From positions 1-64,000 of the forward strand of contig JBFMCR010000008.1 of the NCBI GenBank assembly GCA_040754425.1: a DNA stretch of 64,000 nt, read 5' to 3'. Every line of letters starts with the position of its first letter. The first letter of the stretch is position 1. The stretch is from UBA6918 sp040754425. Its GTDB lineage: Bacteria > Pseudomonadota > Gammaproteobacteria > Burkholderiales > Thiobacillaceae. A program made the position numbers and the translations under genes. Below the pieces are notes generated by a model. It was not told where the DNA came from and made no database searches. It saw only the letters and a program-made list of their open reading frames with translations. This document shows positions 24,391 to 32,000 of the stretch, in pieces.

Positions 24391-25941
24391 ATGATGAAAG
24401 TACGCGCCCAGATCGCCATGGTGCTGAACCTGGACAAGTGCATCGGCTGCCACACCTGCTCGATCACCTGCAAGAACGTGTGGACCTCGCGCGAAGGCAT
24501 GGAATACGTGTGGTTCAACAACGTCGAGTCCAAGCCCGGCATCGGCTATCCCAAGCAGTGGGAAAACCAGGACGTGTGGAACGGCGGCTGGAAGCGCCGC
24601 GCTGACGGCAGGATCGAGCCGCGCCAGGGCAGCAAGGTGAAAATCCTCGCCAACATCTTCGGCAACCCCAACCTGCCCGAGATCGACGACTACTACGAGC
24701 CGTACACGTTCGACTACCAGCACCTGCAGAAGGCGCCGCTGTCGGAGACGCCGCCCACCGCGCGCCCGGTCTCGGCCATCACCGGCGAGAAGATGGACAA
24801 GATCCACTGGGGCCCGAACTGGGAAGACGACTTGGGCGGCGAGTTTTCCTCGCGCGGCCGCGACAAAAACTTCGACAACGTGCAGAAGGAAATGCACGCC
24901 ACCTTCGAGAACACCTTCCTCATGTATTTGCCGAGGCTGTGCGAGCACTGCCTCAACCCGGCCTGCGTCGCTTCCTGCCCCTCGGGCTCGATCTACAAGC
25001 GCGAGGAAGACGGCATCGTGCTGGTCGACCAGGACAAGTGCCGCGGCTGGCGCATGTGCATCTCCGGCTGCCCGTACAAGAAGATCTATTACAACTGGAA
25101 GACCGGCAAGGCCGAGAAGTGCATCTTCTGCTATCCCCGCATCGAGGCTGGCCAGCCCACGGTGTGCTCGGAATCCTGCGTGGGGCGCATCCGCTACCTG
25201 GGCGTGATCCTGTACGACGCCGACAGAATTGAAGAAGCTGCCAGCGTCACCGACGAGAAGGAACTCTACGAAGCGCAGCTGAAGATCTTCCTCGATCCGA
25301 ACGACCCTGCCGTCATCAATGCCGCGCGCGCCGAAGGCGTCCCCGAGGCCTGGCTCGACGCCGCGCGCAAGTCTCCGGTGTACAAGATGGCGATCGACTG
25401 GAAGATCGCCTTCCCGCTGCATCCCGAGTACCGCACCCTGCCGATGGTGTGGTACGTGCCGCCGCTGTCGCCGATCCAGGCCGCGGCCGAGTCCGGCAAG
25501 ATGGGCATGAACGGCATCATCCCCGACACGGCCAGCTTGCGCATCCCCATCACCTACCTTGCCAACCTCTTGACCGGCGGCAAGGAACAGCCGGTGGTCT
25601 CCGCGCTCGACCGCATGCTGGCGATGCGCGCCTACATGCGCGGCAAGTCGGTCGACGGCAAGCCCAACACCGCCGCGCTCGACCAGGTGGGGCTCACCTC
25701 CGCCCAGGCCGACGAGATGTACCGCTATCTGGCCATCGCCAACTACGAGGACCGCTTCGTTATCCCCAGCACCCACCGCGAGGAAGTCATCAACACCTTC
25801 GAGGAAAAGTCGAGCTGCGGTTTCAGTTTCGGCAACGGCTGCTCGGACGGCGTCTCGCCCCATGCCACGCTGTTCGGCAACCGCAAAAACGCCGTGCCGG
25901 TCGATCTGTCGCAGCTGCATGCCAGGAAAAAAACCGGATAA
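24391..25941 (+). CDS. narH: Respiratory nitrate reductase beta subunit NarH
   Basis: A 516-aa iron-sulfur subunit. Four cysteine groups are visible: CIGCHTCSITC (from Cys17), CEHCLNPACVASC, CRGWRMCISGC with the Trp that marks the [3Fe-4S] site, and CIFC with CSESC. It carries electrons from NarI to NarG. A MetMet start follows AGGAG. The 121-bp spacer from narG is longer than usual in nar operons. Confidence 0.96.
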   Translation: MMKVRAQIAMVLNLDKCIGCHTCSITCKNVWTSREGMEYVWFNNVESKPGIGYPKQWENQDVWNGGWKRRADGRIEPRQGSKVKILANIFGNPNLPEIDDYYEPYTFDYQHLQKAPLSETPPTARPVSAITGEKMDKIHWGPNWEDDLGGEFSSRGRDKNFDNVQKEMHATFENTFLMYLPRLCEHCLNPACVASCPSGSIYKREEDGIVLVDQDKCRGWRMCISGCPYKKIYYNWKTGKAEKCIFCYPRIEAGQPTVCSESCVGRIRYLGVILYDADRIEEAASVTDEKELYEAQLKIFLDPNDPAVINAARAEGVPEAWLDAARKSPVYKMAIDWKIAFPLHPEYRTLPMVWYVPPLSPIQAAAESGKMGMNGIIPDTASLRIPITYLANLLTGGKEQPVVSALDRMLAMRAYMRGKSVDGKPNTAALDQVGLTSAQADEMYRYLAIANYEDRFVIPSTHREEVINTFEEKSSCGFSFGNGCSDGVSPHATLFGNRKNAVPVDLSQLHARKKTG

Positions 25942-25951
25942 GGAGCCCAAA

Positions 25952-26620
25952 ATGAAAACCTTCAAGGTACTGTCCCTGCTCTTGATGTACCCGGAAGCCG
26001 ACTGGCTCTCCGCGCTGCCCGACATGCATGCCGCGCTGGTGGAGGAATCCGCCTTCAATCACGATGCGGCTATGCGCATGGCGCCGCTGTTCGCGCTCTT
26101 GAGCGACACGAAGCTGATCGGGCTGCAGGAAAACTATGTCGCCACCTTCGACCGCAACCCTTCGCATTCGCTGCATCTTTTCGAGCACATCCACGGCGAA
26201 TCGCGCGACCGCGGGCAGGCCATGATCAACCTGCTGGAGGAATACTGGAAGCACGGCTTCGACGCTTCCGCCTCCGAACTGCCCGACTACGTGCCGCTGT
26301 TCCTCGAATTCCTCTCCCTGCTGCCTACCGAAGAGGCGCTGCCGCTCCTGGGTGACGCCGTGCACGTGCTCGCTGCCGTCGGCAGGAAGCTCGACAGGAA
26401 CGGCAGCCCCTACGCCACGGCCTTCCAGGTGCTGGAAGCGATGTCGCCGGTGGCCGCCGAGGAGCTCGTCGAGCCGCCGGTGCGCGACATGGACGAGGCG
26501 ATGGAAATGTTCGGCCCCACGGTCGACGGCACCGAGCCTCTGCTCAACCCCCGCCCGCAGGTCGCGGTGGTAGAAATGCCGGTCTCGCGCCGGCAGGCTG
26601 CCGCATCCTCGACGCATTGA
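25952..26620 (+). CDS. narJ: Nitrate reductase assembly chaperone NarJ
   Basis: A 222-aa chaperone of the NarJ/TorD type needed to insert the Mo cofactor and to attach NarGH to NarI. The conserved YVATFDRNPSHSLHLFEHIH and the acidic DYVPLFLEFLS are present. It starts 11 bp after narH with AAGGAG upstream. Its end overlaps a spurious upstream start for narI. Confidence 0.94.
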   Translation: MKTFKVLSLLLMYPEADWLSALPDMHAALVEESAFNHDAAMRMAPLFALLSDTKLIGLQENYVATFDRNPSHSLHLFEHIHGESRDRGQAMINLLEEYWKHGFDASASELPDYVPLFLEFLSLLPTEEALPLLGDAVHVLAAVGRKLDRNGSPYATAFQVLEAMSPVAAEELVEPPVRDMDEAMEMFGPTVDGTEPLLNPRPQVAVVEMPVSRRQAAASSTH

Positions 26621-26637
26621 ATAAAGGAGGATCGAAA

Positions 26638-27321
26638 ATGTCCTACTCGCAAACCTTCCTGTTCGGCATCTACCCTTACATCGCGCTGACCGTGTTCTTC
26701 CTCGGCAGCCTGATCCGTTTCGACCGCGAGCAATACACGTGGAAGAGCGACTCCTCGCAACTCCTGAAGCGCGGGCAACTACGGCTGGGCAGCAACCTGT
26801 TCCACGTCGGCGTGCTGTTCCTGTTCTTCGGCCATTTCGTCGGCATGCTGACGCCGCACGCGGTGTACGAGCCCTTCATCAGCGCCGGCGCCAAACAGCT
26901 GCTGGCCATGGTCTCGGGCGGCGCTGCCGGGCTCATCGCCTTCATCGGGCTCACCATCCTGCTGCACCGGCGGCTGACCGAGCCGCGCATCCGCGCCACC
27001 TCCAGGTTCAGCGACATCCTGATCGCCGTGCTGCTGTGGCTGCAACTGCTGCTGGGGCTCGCGACCATCCCGCTGTCGGCGCAACACCTCGACGGCAGCA
27101 TGATGGTGCGACTCGCGGAATGGGGGCAGCGCATCGTCACCTTCCGCGGCGGCGCGGTCGAGCTGCTGGAGGGAGCCGGCTGGATCTTCAAGACCCACCT
27201 CTTCCTCGGCATGACCATCTTCCTCGTGTTCCCGTTCACCCGCCTGGTGCACGTGTGGAGCGGATTCGCGGCAACGACTTATGCAGCCCGCGCCTGGCAA
27301 CTGGTTCGGCCCCGCAGCTAA
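26638..27321 (+). CDS. narI: Respiratory nitrate reductase gamma subunit NarI
   Basis: A 227-aa cytochrome b subunit with five membrane helices. His56, His66, His187 and His205 coincide exactly with the E. coli heme b ligands. It oxidises quinol on the periplasmic side. The ATG at 26638 has AGGAGG upstream and was preferred to 26617, which overlaps narJ. Confidence 0.96.
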   Translation: MSYSQTFLFGIYPYIALTVFFLGSLIRFDREQYTWKSDSSQLLKRGQLRLGSNLFHVGVLFLFFGHFVGMLTPHAVYEPFISAGAKQLLAMVSGGAAGLIAFIGLTILLHRRLTEPRIRATSRFSDILIAVLLWLQLLLGLATIPLSAQHLDGSMMVRLAEWGQRIVTFRGGAVELLEGAGWIFKTHLFLGMTIFLVFPFTRLVHVWSGFAATTYAARAWQLVRPRS

Positions 27322-27340
27322 AGATTGAGAGGAGAAAACC

Positions 27341-28894
27341 ATGACACACGTTGTCGTTCTGGGCGCAGGCATCGCCGGCATTCCCGCGGCCTACGCGCTC
27401 AAGTCCGGGCTCGGCCGCAATGACGAAGTGACGGTGGTCTCGGACAAGGATTACTTCCATTTCGTGCCCTCCAACCCCTGGATCGCCATGGGCTGGCGCA
27501 ACCGTGCCGACATCGCCTTTCCCGTCGCGCCCTATCTGGAAGCGCGCGGCATCGGCTTCGTGCACAGCAGGGCCAGGCGCATCCAGCCCGACAGAAACAC
27601 GGTCGAGCTGGAAAACGGCAAGAGCCTGTCTTACGACTACCTGCTCGTCGCCACCGGCGCGGAAGGCGCGTTCGACGAGATTCCGGGACTTGCCGAGCAC
27701 ACCCACTCGGTGCTGCATGTCGAGCAGGCGGAGCGCGCGCATGCCGCCTACAGGGAATTTGCCAGGCATCCCGCCGGCCCCATCGTGGTCGGCGCGGCGC
27801 AGAATTCCAGCATCCTCGGGCCGGTGTATGAATTCGCCTTCCTTGCCGATGCCGACTTGAAGCGCCGCAACATCCGCAGCCGCGTGCCCATCACCCTGGT
27901 CACGCCCGAGCCCTGGCCGGGACATCTGGGCCTGGGCGACGCCGGCGCAAACCGCGAAGCGATCGAAGCCGCGCTTGCCGACAACGACATCAGTATCATC
28001 TGCAACGCGCGCACCGAGCGTATCACCGCCGATGCCGTGCACATCGTCGAACTCGACGAGGCCGGCAAGGACAGGCAGGCGCACACGCTGCCCTTCGCCT
28101 ATTCGGTCTACTGGCCCGCCTTCCGCGGCGTCGCCGGCGTACGCGACTGTGTCGGCCTTGCCAACGGGCGCGGCCTGGTGGTGGTGGACGAATACCTGAG
28201 AAACCCCGCCCACCCCAATGTCTATGCAGTCGGCGTATGTGCGGCGCATGGCATCGTGGATCGCACGCCGCTCAATGTCGGCGCGCCGGCTTCGGTCTAT
28301 TCCATCCAGAAGGAAGTGGAAACCGCGGTCGGCAACATCCACGCCGCCATCCATGGCGAGTCATTGCTCAGCAATGTCCCGCAGCGCGCCCGCTGGCTGT
28401 CCGACATGGGCAAAGACGGCGCCGCCTACCTGTCCGGGCCGCAGGTGCCGCTCAGGGACATCAACTGGATGCGCCAGGGGCGCTGGGTGCACCTGGCCAA
28501 GGTGGATTTCGAGAAATACTTCCTCAACAAGGTGCGGCTCAAGCCCGCCGGAGAGGCGCCTGCGGCGGCATCGGAAATCGCCGACGTGATGGGCCGGTCG
28601 CTGGCGGAAAAGATCGAAGGCGTGATCCATCCTTCCCCCGCCGAGCCGGGCGCCAAATCCATCGATGTCCGGCTCGGACGCGAGGCATATTTCGAACTGC
28701 GCGCGCTGGCCCGCTCGGTCGGGCGCGAAAGCGGAGCGCTTGCCGCCGATCTGCTGTCCGCGGCACTGGCCGACGCCAAAGCCTGTCTGAACGAAGCGGG
28801 CATCGATGCCCTGGAGCGTGCCCGGCGCGAACTGCGGGTCGCCGAGCTGCCCGAACGCCAGCCCGGGGTCGAGTTCCACGGCGGCGGCACCTGA
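27341..28894 (+). CDS. SQR-like FAD-dependent oxidoreductase lacking the active-site cysteines
   Basis: A 517-aa pyridine-nucleotide-disulfide-oxidoreductase-fold protein with an FAD-binding GAGIAG (8-13) and YLLVATGAEGAFDEIPGL, the signature of sulfide:quinone oxidoreductases. The C-terminal quinone-binding segment GRWVHLAKVDFEKYFL is conserved. Positions that are Cys in SQR read Leu125, Ile158 and Leu in WLSDMG, so sulfide oxidation by the usual trisulfide route is unlikely. About 110 extra residues follow the membrane-binding segment. It starts 19 bp after narI with GAGAGGAG and is probably co-transcribed. It may feed electrons to quinone from another donor. Confidence 0.7.
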   Translation: MTHVVVLGAGIAGIPAAYALKSGLGRNDEVTVVSDKDYFHFVPSNPWIAMGWRNRADIAFPVAPYLEARGIGFVHSRARRIQPDRNTVELENGKSLSYDYLLVATGAEGAFDEIPGLAEHTHSVLHVEQAERAHAAYREFARHPAGPIVVGAAQNSSILGPVYEFAFLADADLKRRNIRSRVPITLVTPEPWPGHLGLGDAGANREAIEAALADNDISIICNARTERITADAVHIVELDEAGKDRQAHTLPFAYSVYWPAFRGVAGVRDCVGLANGRGLVVVDEYLRNPAHPNVYAVGVCAAHGIVDRTPLNVGAPASVYSIQKEVETAVGNIHAAIHGESLLSNVPQRARWLSDMGKDGAAYLSGPQVPLRDINWMRQGRWVHLAKVDFEKYFLNKVRLKPAGEAPAAASEIADVMGRSLAEKIEGVIHPSPAEPGAKSIDVRLGREAYFELRALARSVGRESGALAADLLSAALADAKACLNEAGIDALERARRELRVAELPERQPGVEFHGGGT

Positions 28895-28919
28895 AGCGAC
28901 CCTGCCTTAGCGATGCGCG

Positions 28920-28960
28920 CGCCCCGATCGGCATGGCCGTCGGGGCGTTGCCGTTTTTTT
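28920..28960 (+). terminator. Rho-independent terminator of the nar transcript
   Basis: CGCCCCGA (28920-28927) pairs with TCGGGGCG (28940-28947), followed by seven T at 28954-28960. It lies 26 bp after the SQR-like gene and marks the end of the narK-narGHJI operon. Confidence 0.85.
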
Positions 28961-29030
28961 CCGTACGGAACGGGGTTCTCCGCGCAGGCCGAAAAGCCTA
29001 AAATGACGGTCTTTCCAGCCATTGCGCTCT

Positions 29031-29280
29031 TTAACCCGGATATTTCACCAGACCGGCCCAGAATATGACGGAAAATCGCATGAATAGAGGCTTTGCGTGT
29101 AATCAGTCCAAAATCCAATTTGTACCGCCGGCCTTCGCGGGTGTTGTCGGCCAATTTACGGCATCTTTGCGCCCCCGCTTCGCGCCAATAGGCATGGCTA
29201 TTGGCTTGGCGCGGGATGCGCAAATCTGCTCGCAAATTGACTCGCCACCATCCCGCGATCTGATGAAATATCCGGGTTAA
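29031..29280. mobile_element. MITE-like element with 17-bp terminal inverted repeats
   Basis: TTAACCCGGATATTTCA (29031-29047) is perfectly inverted at 29264-29280, delimiting 250 bp with no gene. Inside is a further hairpin built on GCGCCAATAG and CTATTGGC. The outer TTAA may be a target duplication. The right end stops two bases before the ribE ATG. Such short elements are non-autonomous and move with a transposase encoded elsewhere; none is in this window. Confidence 0.8.
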
Positions 29281-29282
29281 CC

Positions 29283-29888
29283 ATGTTTACCGGAATCATC
29301 CAGGCCGTCGGCAAAATCCACGAATTCGAGGCGCGCGGCAATGACGCGCGCATGGTCATCGATGGCGGCGGGCTGGATCTGTCCGACGTGGCGGTGGGCG
29401 ACAGCATCGCGGTGAACGGCGTGTGCCTCACCGTCGTCGCGCTTGCCCCCGCCAGTTTCACGGTGGACGTATCCGCCGAAACCCTGCGTTGCACGGAGGG
29501 CTTCGCGCCCGGCGCGGAGGTCAACCTGGAAAAGGCCATGCGCCCCATCGACCGCCTGGGCGGACACATCGTGTCCGGCCATGTGGACGGCGTCGGCACG
29601 GTGGCGCGCTTCGAGCCGGTGGGCGAATCGCACCTGCTGGCCATCGACGCGCCCGCGGAACTCGCGCGCTACATCGCGGCCAAAGGCTCGATCACGGTGC
29701 AAGGGGTGTCGCTCACGGTGAACCGCGTCGAGGGCGCGCGCTTTTACATCAACCTGATTCCCCACACGCTGGCCATGACCAACTTGAAGCATCTCGAACC
29801 GGGCAGCCGCGTGAACCTGGAAATCGACATGGTCGCGCGCTACGTGGAGCGCCTCGCCCAATTCATGAATCCCTCCGACAAAGATTAA
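29283..29888 (+). CDS. ribE: Riboflavin synthase alpha chain
   Basis: A 201-aa protein with two tandem lumazine-binding barrels, each starting with the typical G-hydrophobic pattern (MFTGIIQAVG, and GHIVSGHVDGVG at about 94-105). It dismutates 6,7-dimethyl-8-ribityllumazine to riboflavin. It begins the rib cluster ribE-ribBA-ribH-nusB. The ATG directly follows the MITE end and has no ribosome site, so translation initiation or the promoter may come from the element. No FMN riboswitch is visible upstream. Confidence 0.93.
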   Translation: MFTGIIQAVGKIHEFEARGNDARMVIDGGGLDLSDVAVGDSIAVNGVCLTVVALAPASFTVDVSAETLRCTEGFAPGAEVNLEKAMRPIDRLGGHIVSGHVDGVGTVARFEPVGESHLLAIDAPAELARYIAAKGSITVQGVSLTVNRVEGARFYINLIPHTLAMTNLKHLEPGSRVNLEIDMVARYVERLAQFMNPSDKD

Positions 29889-29891
29889 AAA

Positions 29892-30977
29892 ATGAGCCTC
29901 GCCCCCATCACCGAAATCATCGAAGAACTGAAAGCCGGCCGCATGGTCGTGCTGGTGGACGAGGAGGACCGCGAGAACGAAGGCGATCTCGTCATGGCCG
30001 CCGAGCACGTGACGCCGGATGCCATCAACTTCATGGCCAAGTACGGCCGCGGCCTCATCTGCCTCACCCTCACCGACCAACGCTGCCGCCAGCTCGGTCT
30101 CAAACAAATGGTTTCCGACAACCAGACCCCGCACGGCACCGCCTTCACCGTGTCCATCGAGGCGGCCGAAGGGGTGACCACCGGCATTTCCGCGCAGGAC
30201 CGCGCCGTCACCATCCGGGCTGCGGTGGCCAAGGATGCCAAGCCTGCCGACATCATCCAGCCCGGCCACATCTTCCCGCTGCGCGCACAGCCCGGCGGCG
30301 TGCTGATGCGCGCAGGCCACACCGAGGCCGGCTGCGACCTCGCGGGTCTCGCCGGCCTGGAGCCGGCGGCGGTGATCTGCGAGATACTCAAGGACGACGG
30401 CACCATGGCGCGCCTGCCCGACCTCATTCCCTTCGCGCAGCAGCACGGCCTCAAAATCGGCGCCATCGCCGACCTCATCCATTACCGCAGCCAGAACGAG
30501 AGCCTGGTCGAACGCGTGGCCGACCGCCTGATCCAGACGGTGTACGGCGCCTTCCGCCTGCTGGCCTATCGCGACAACACCGGCGAAACCCATCTCGCGC
30601 TGGTGAAAGGCGCCATCCACGCCGACCAGGAAACCCTGGTGCGCGTGCACGAGCCCCTCTCCGTCATGGACTTTCTCGACGTCACCGGCGGCGGCCACTC
30701 CTGGCCCATCATGGGTGCGATGGAGCGCATCGCCGAGTCGCAGTCCGGCGTGCTGGTGCTATTGCACCGGCCGGAAACCGCCGATGCGCTGCTCAGTCGC
30801 GTCAACCCGCCGGTGCAGGCGGCGGGAAAGAAATTCGATTTGCGCAACTACGGCATCGGCGCGCAGATTCTGAAGGACATCGGCGTAGGCAGGATGCGGC
30901 TGCTCTCCGGCCCGCTGAAAATGCCGGCGATGGACGGCTTCGGCCTCGAAGTCACGGGTTATGTTGAACACAGCTGA
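29892..30977 (+). CDS. ribBA: DHBP synthase fused to a degenerate GTP cyclohydrolase II domain
   Basis: A 361-aa fusion. The N-terminal DHBP synthase domain is complete, with the acidic loop DEEDRENEGD (23-32) and TPHGTAFTVSIEA; it makes 3,4-dihydroxy-2-butanone 4-phosphate. The C-terminal domain has the GTP cyclohydrolase II fold, but the zinc-binding cysteine triplet after RVHE is missing (RVHEPLSVMDFLDVTGGG), so the cyclohydrolase is probably inactive. This matches the RibBX type known in betaproteobacteria. A separate RibA must be elsewhere. It starts three bases after ribE. Confidence 0.9.
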   Translation: MSLAPITEIIEELKAGRMVVLVDEEDRENEGDLVMAAEHVTPDAINFMAKYGRGLICLTLTDQRCRQLGLKQMVSDNQTPHGTAFTVSIEAAEGVTTGISAQDRAVTIRAAVAKDAKPADIIQPGHIFPLRAQPGGVLMRAGHTEAGCDLAGLAGLEPAAVICEILKDDGTMARLPDLIPFAQQHGLKIGAIADLIHYRSQNESLVERVADRLIQTVYGAFRLLAYRDNTGETHLALVKGAIHADQETLVRVHEPLSVMDFLDVTGGGHSWPIMGAMERIAESQSGVLVLLHRPETADALLSRVNPPVQAAGKKFDLRNYGIGAQILKDIGVGRMRLLSGPLKMPAMDGFGLEVTGYVEHS

Positions 30978-30990
30978 AAGGAAAGCAGAC

Positions 30991-31458
30991 ATGGGAACCA
31001 ACGACGGTTTTAACGAACTCGATCCGGCCTACCAGGGCAAGGGCCTCAGGATCGGCATCACCATGAGCCGCTTCAACAAGGACATCTGCGATGGCCTGTT
31101 GTCGGCCTGCGAGCGCGAACTCCTCCGCCTGGGCGTGGCCAGGGAAGACATCCTGCTGGTGACCGTGCCGGGCGCGCTGGAGCACCCCATCGCGCTGCAG
31201 CGGCTGGCGCAAAGCGACAAATTCGACGCGCTCGTCGCCATCGGCTCCATCGTGCGCGGCGAGACCTATCATTTCGAAGTCGTCGCCAACGAATCGGCGC
31301 GCGGCATCACCGAAGTGCAACTCGAAACCGGCGTGCCCATCGCCAACGCCATCCTCACCCTGGAGAACGAGGAGCAGGGCTATCAGCGCATGAGCGAAAA
31401 AGGCACCGATGCGGCGCGCGTGGCGATCGAGATGGCCAACCTGATGAAGCGCATATGA
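30991..31458 (+). CDS. ribH: 6,7-dimethyl-8-ribityllumazine synthase
   Basis: A 155-aa lumazine synthase with the substrate-binding TVPGALEHP, and SIVRGETYHFEVV carrying the catalytic histidine. It condenses the DHBP product with the ribitylaminopyrimidine. The ATG at 30991 has AAGGAAAG upstream. The stop overlaps the nusB start as ATGA (31455-31458). Confidence 0.94.
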   Translation: MGTNDGFNELDPAYQGKGLRIGITMSRFNKDICDGLLSACERELLRLGVAREDILLVTVPGALEHPIALQRLAQSDKFDALVAIGSIVRGETYHFEVVANESARGITEVQLETGVPIANAILTLENEEQGYQRMSEKGTDAARVAIEMANLMKRI

Positions 31459-31898
31459 AGCCCTCTCCCAAGGGCGGTTCGCGCAGCCTGTCGCGCGAGT
31501 TCGCCCTGCGCGCCATCTACGCGCAACTGCTCTCCGGCCAGGACGAAGCGGACGTGGCCGCGCACGTGCGCGAGGACCCGGATTTCGCCAAGGCCAACAC
31601 GGCCTATTTCGAGGCGCTGTTCCACGGCGTGCTCACCGAAAGCGCCGATCTCGAACTCAAGCTCGCGCCGCATCTGGATCGCCCCATCCGCGAGCTTTCG
31701 CCCATCGAGCGCGGCATCCTGCTCATCGGCGCGTTTGAGCTCGCCGACTGCCCCGACGTGCCCTACCGCGTCGCCCTCAACGAAGCCGTCGAACTGGCGA
31801 AGAAATACGGCGGCACCGACGGCCACAAATACGTCAACGGCGTGCTCGACAAGCTGGCCAAGCTGATGCGGCCGGATGAGGCAGGGGCCAGGAATTAG
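31455..31898 (+). CDS. nusB: Transcription antitermination factor NusB
   Basis: A 147-aa all-helical RNA-binding protein that acts with NusE (S10) in rRNA antitermination. The N-terminal basic SREFALRAIYAQLLS and C-terminal YRVALNEAVELAKKYGGTDG with YVNGVLDKLAK are the family hallmarks. Coupled to ribH by ATGA, the usual bacterial order. Confidence 0.95.
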   Translation: MKPSPKGGSRSLSREFALRAIYAQLLSGQDEADVAAHVREDPDFAKANTAYFEALFHGVLTESADLELKLAPHLDRPIRELSPIERGILLIGAFELADCPDVPYRVALNEAVELAKKYGGTDGHKYVNGVLDKLAKLMRPDEAGARN

Positions 31899-31998
31899 GA
31901 TTCAGGATTCAGGGAATGTGCTGCGCGCCCGATAGAAAATCGCGGCCCTTGGCCGCACCTCCCCTGACCCCCGAATCCTGACCCCCGACCCCTAACCC
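31882..31998. repeat. Imperfect hairpin repeat of GGATTCAG/GGGGTCAG units
   Basis: The left arm holds AATTAGGATTCAGGATTCAG (from about 31894) and the right arm GACCCCCGAATCCTGACCCC (about 31969-31988). It is the same family as 20466-20545 in opposite relative arm order. It fills the nusB-thiL gap and its left arm overlaps the nusB 3' end. Confidence 0.65.
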
Positions 31999-32000
31999 CA

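Noticed and set aside
28961..29282. FMN riboswitch upstream of ribE
   Set aside because: The conserved RFN core sequences were not found; the leader is occupied by the terminal-repeat element.
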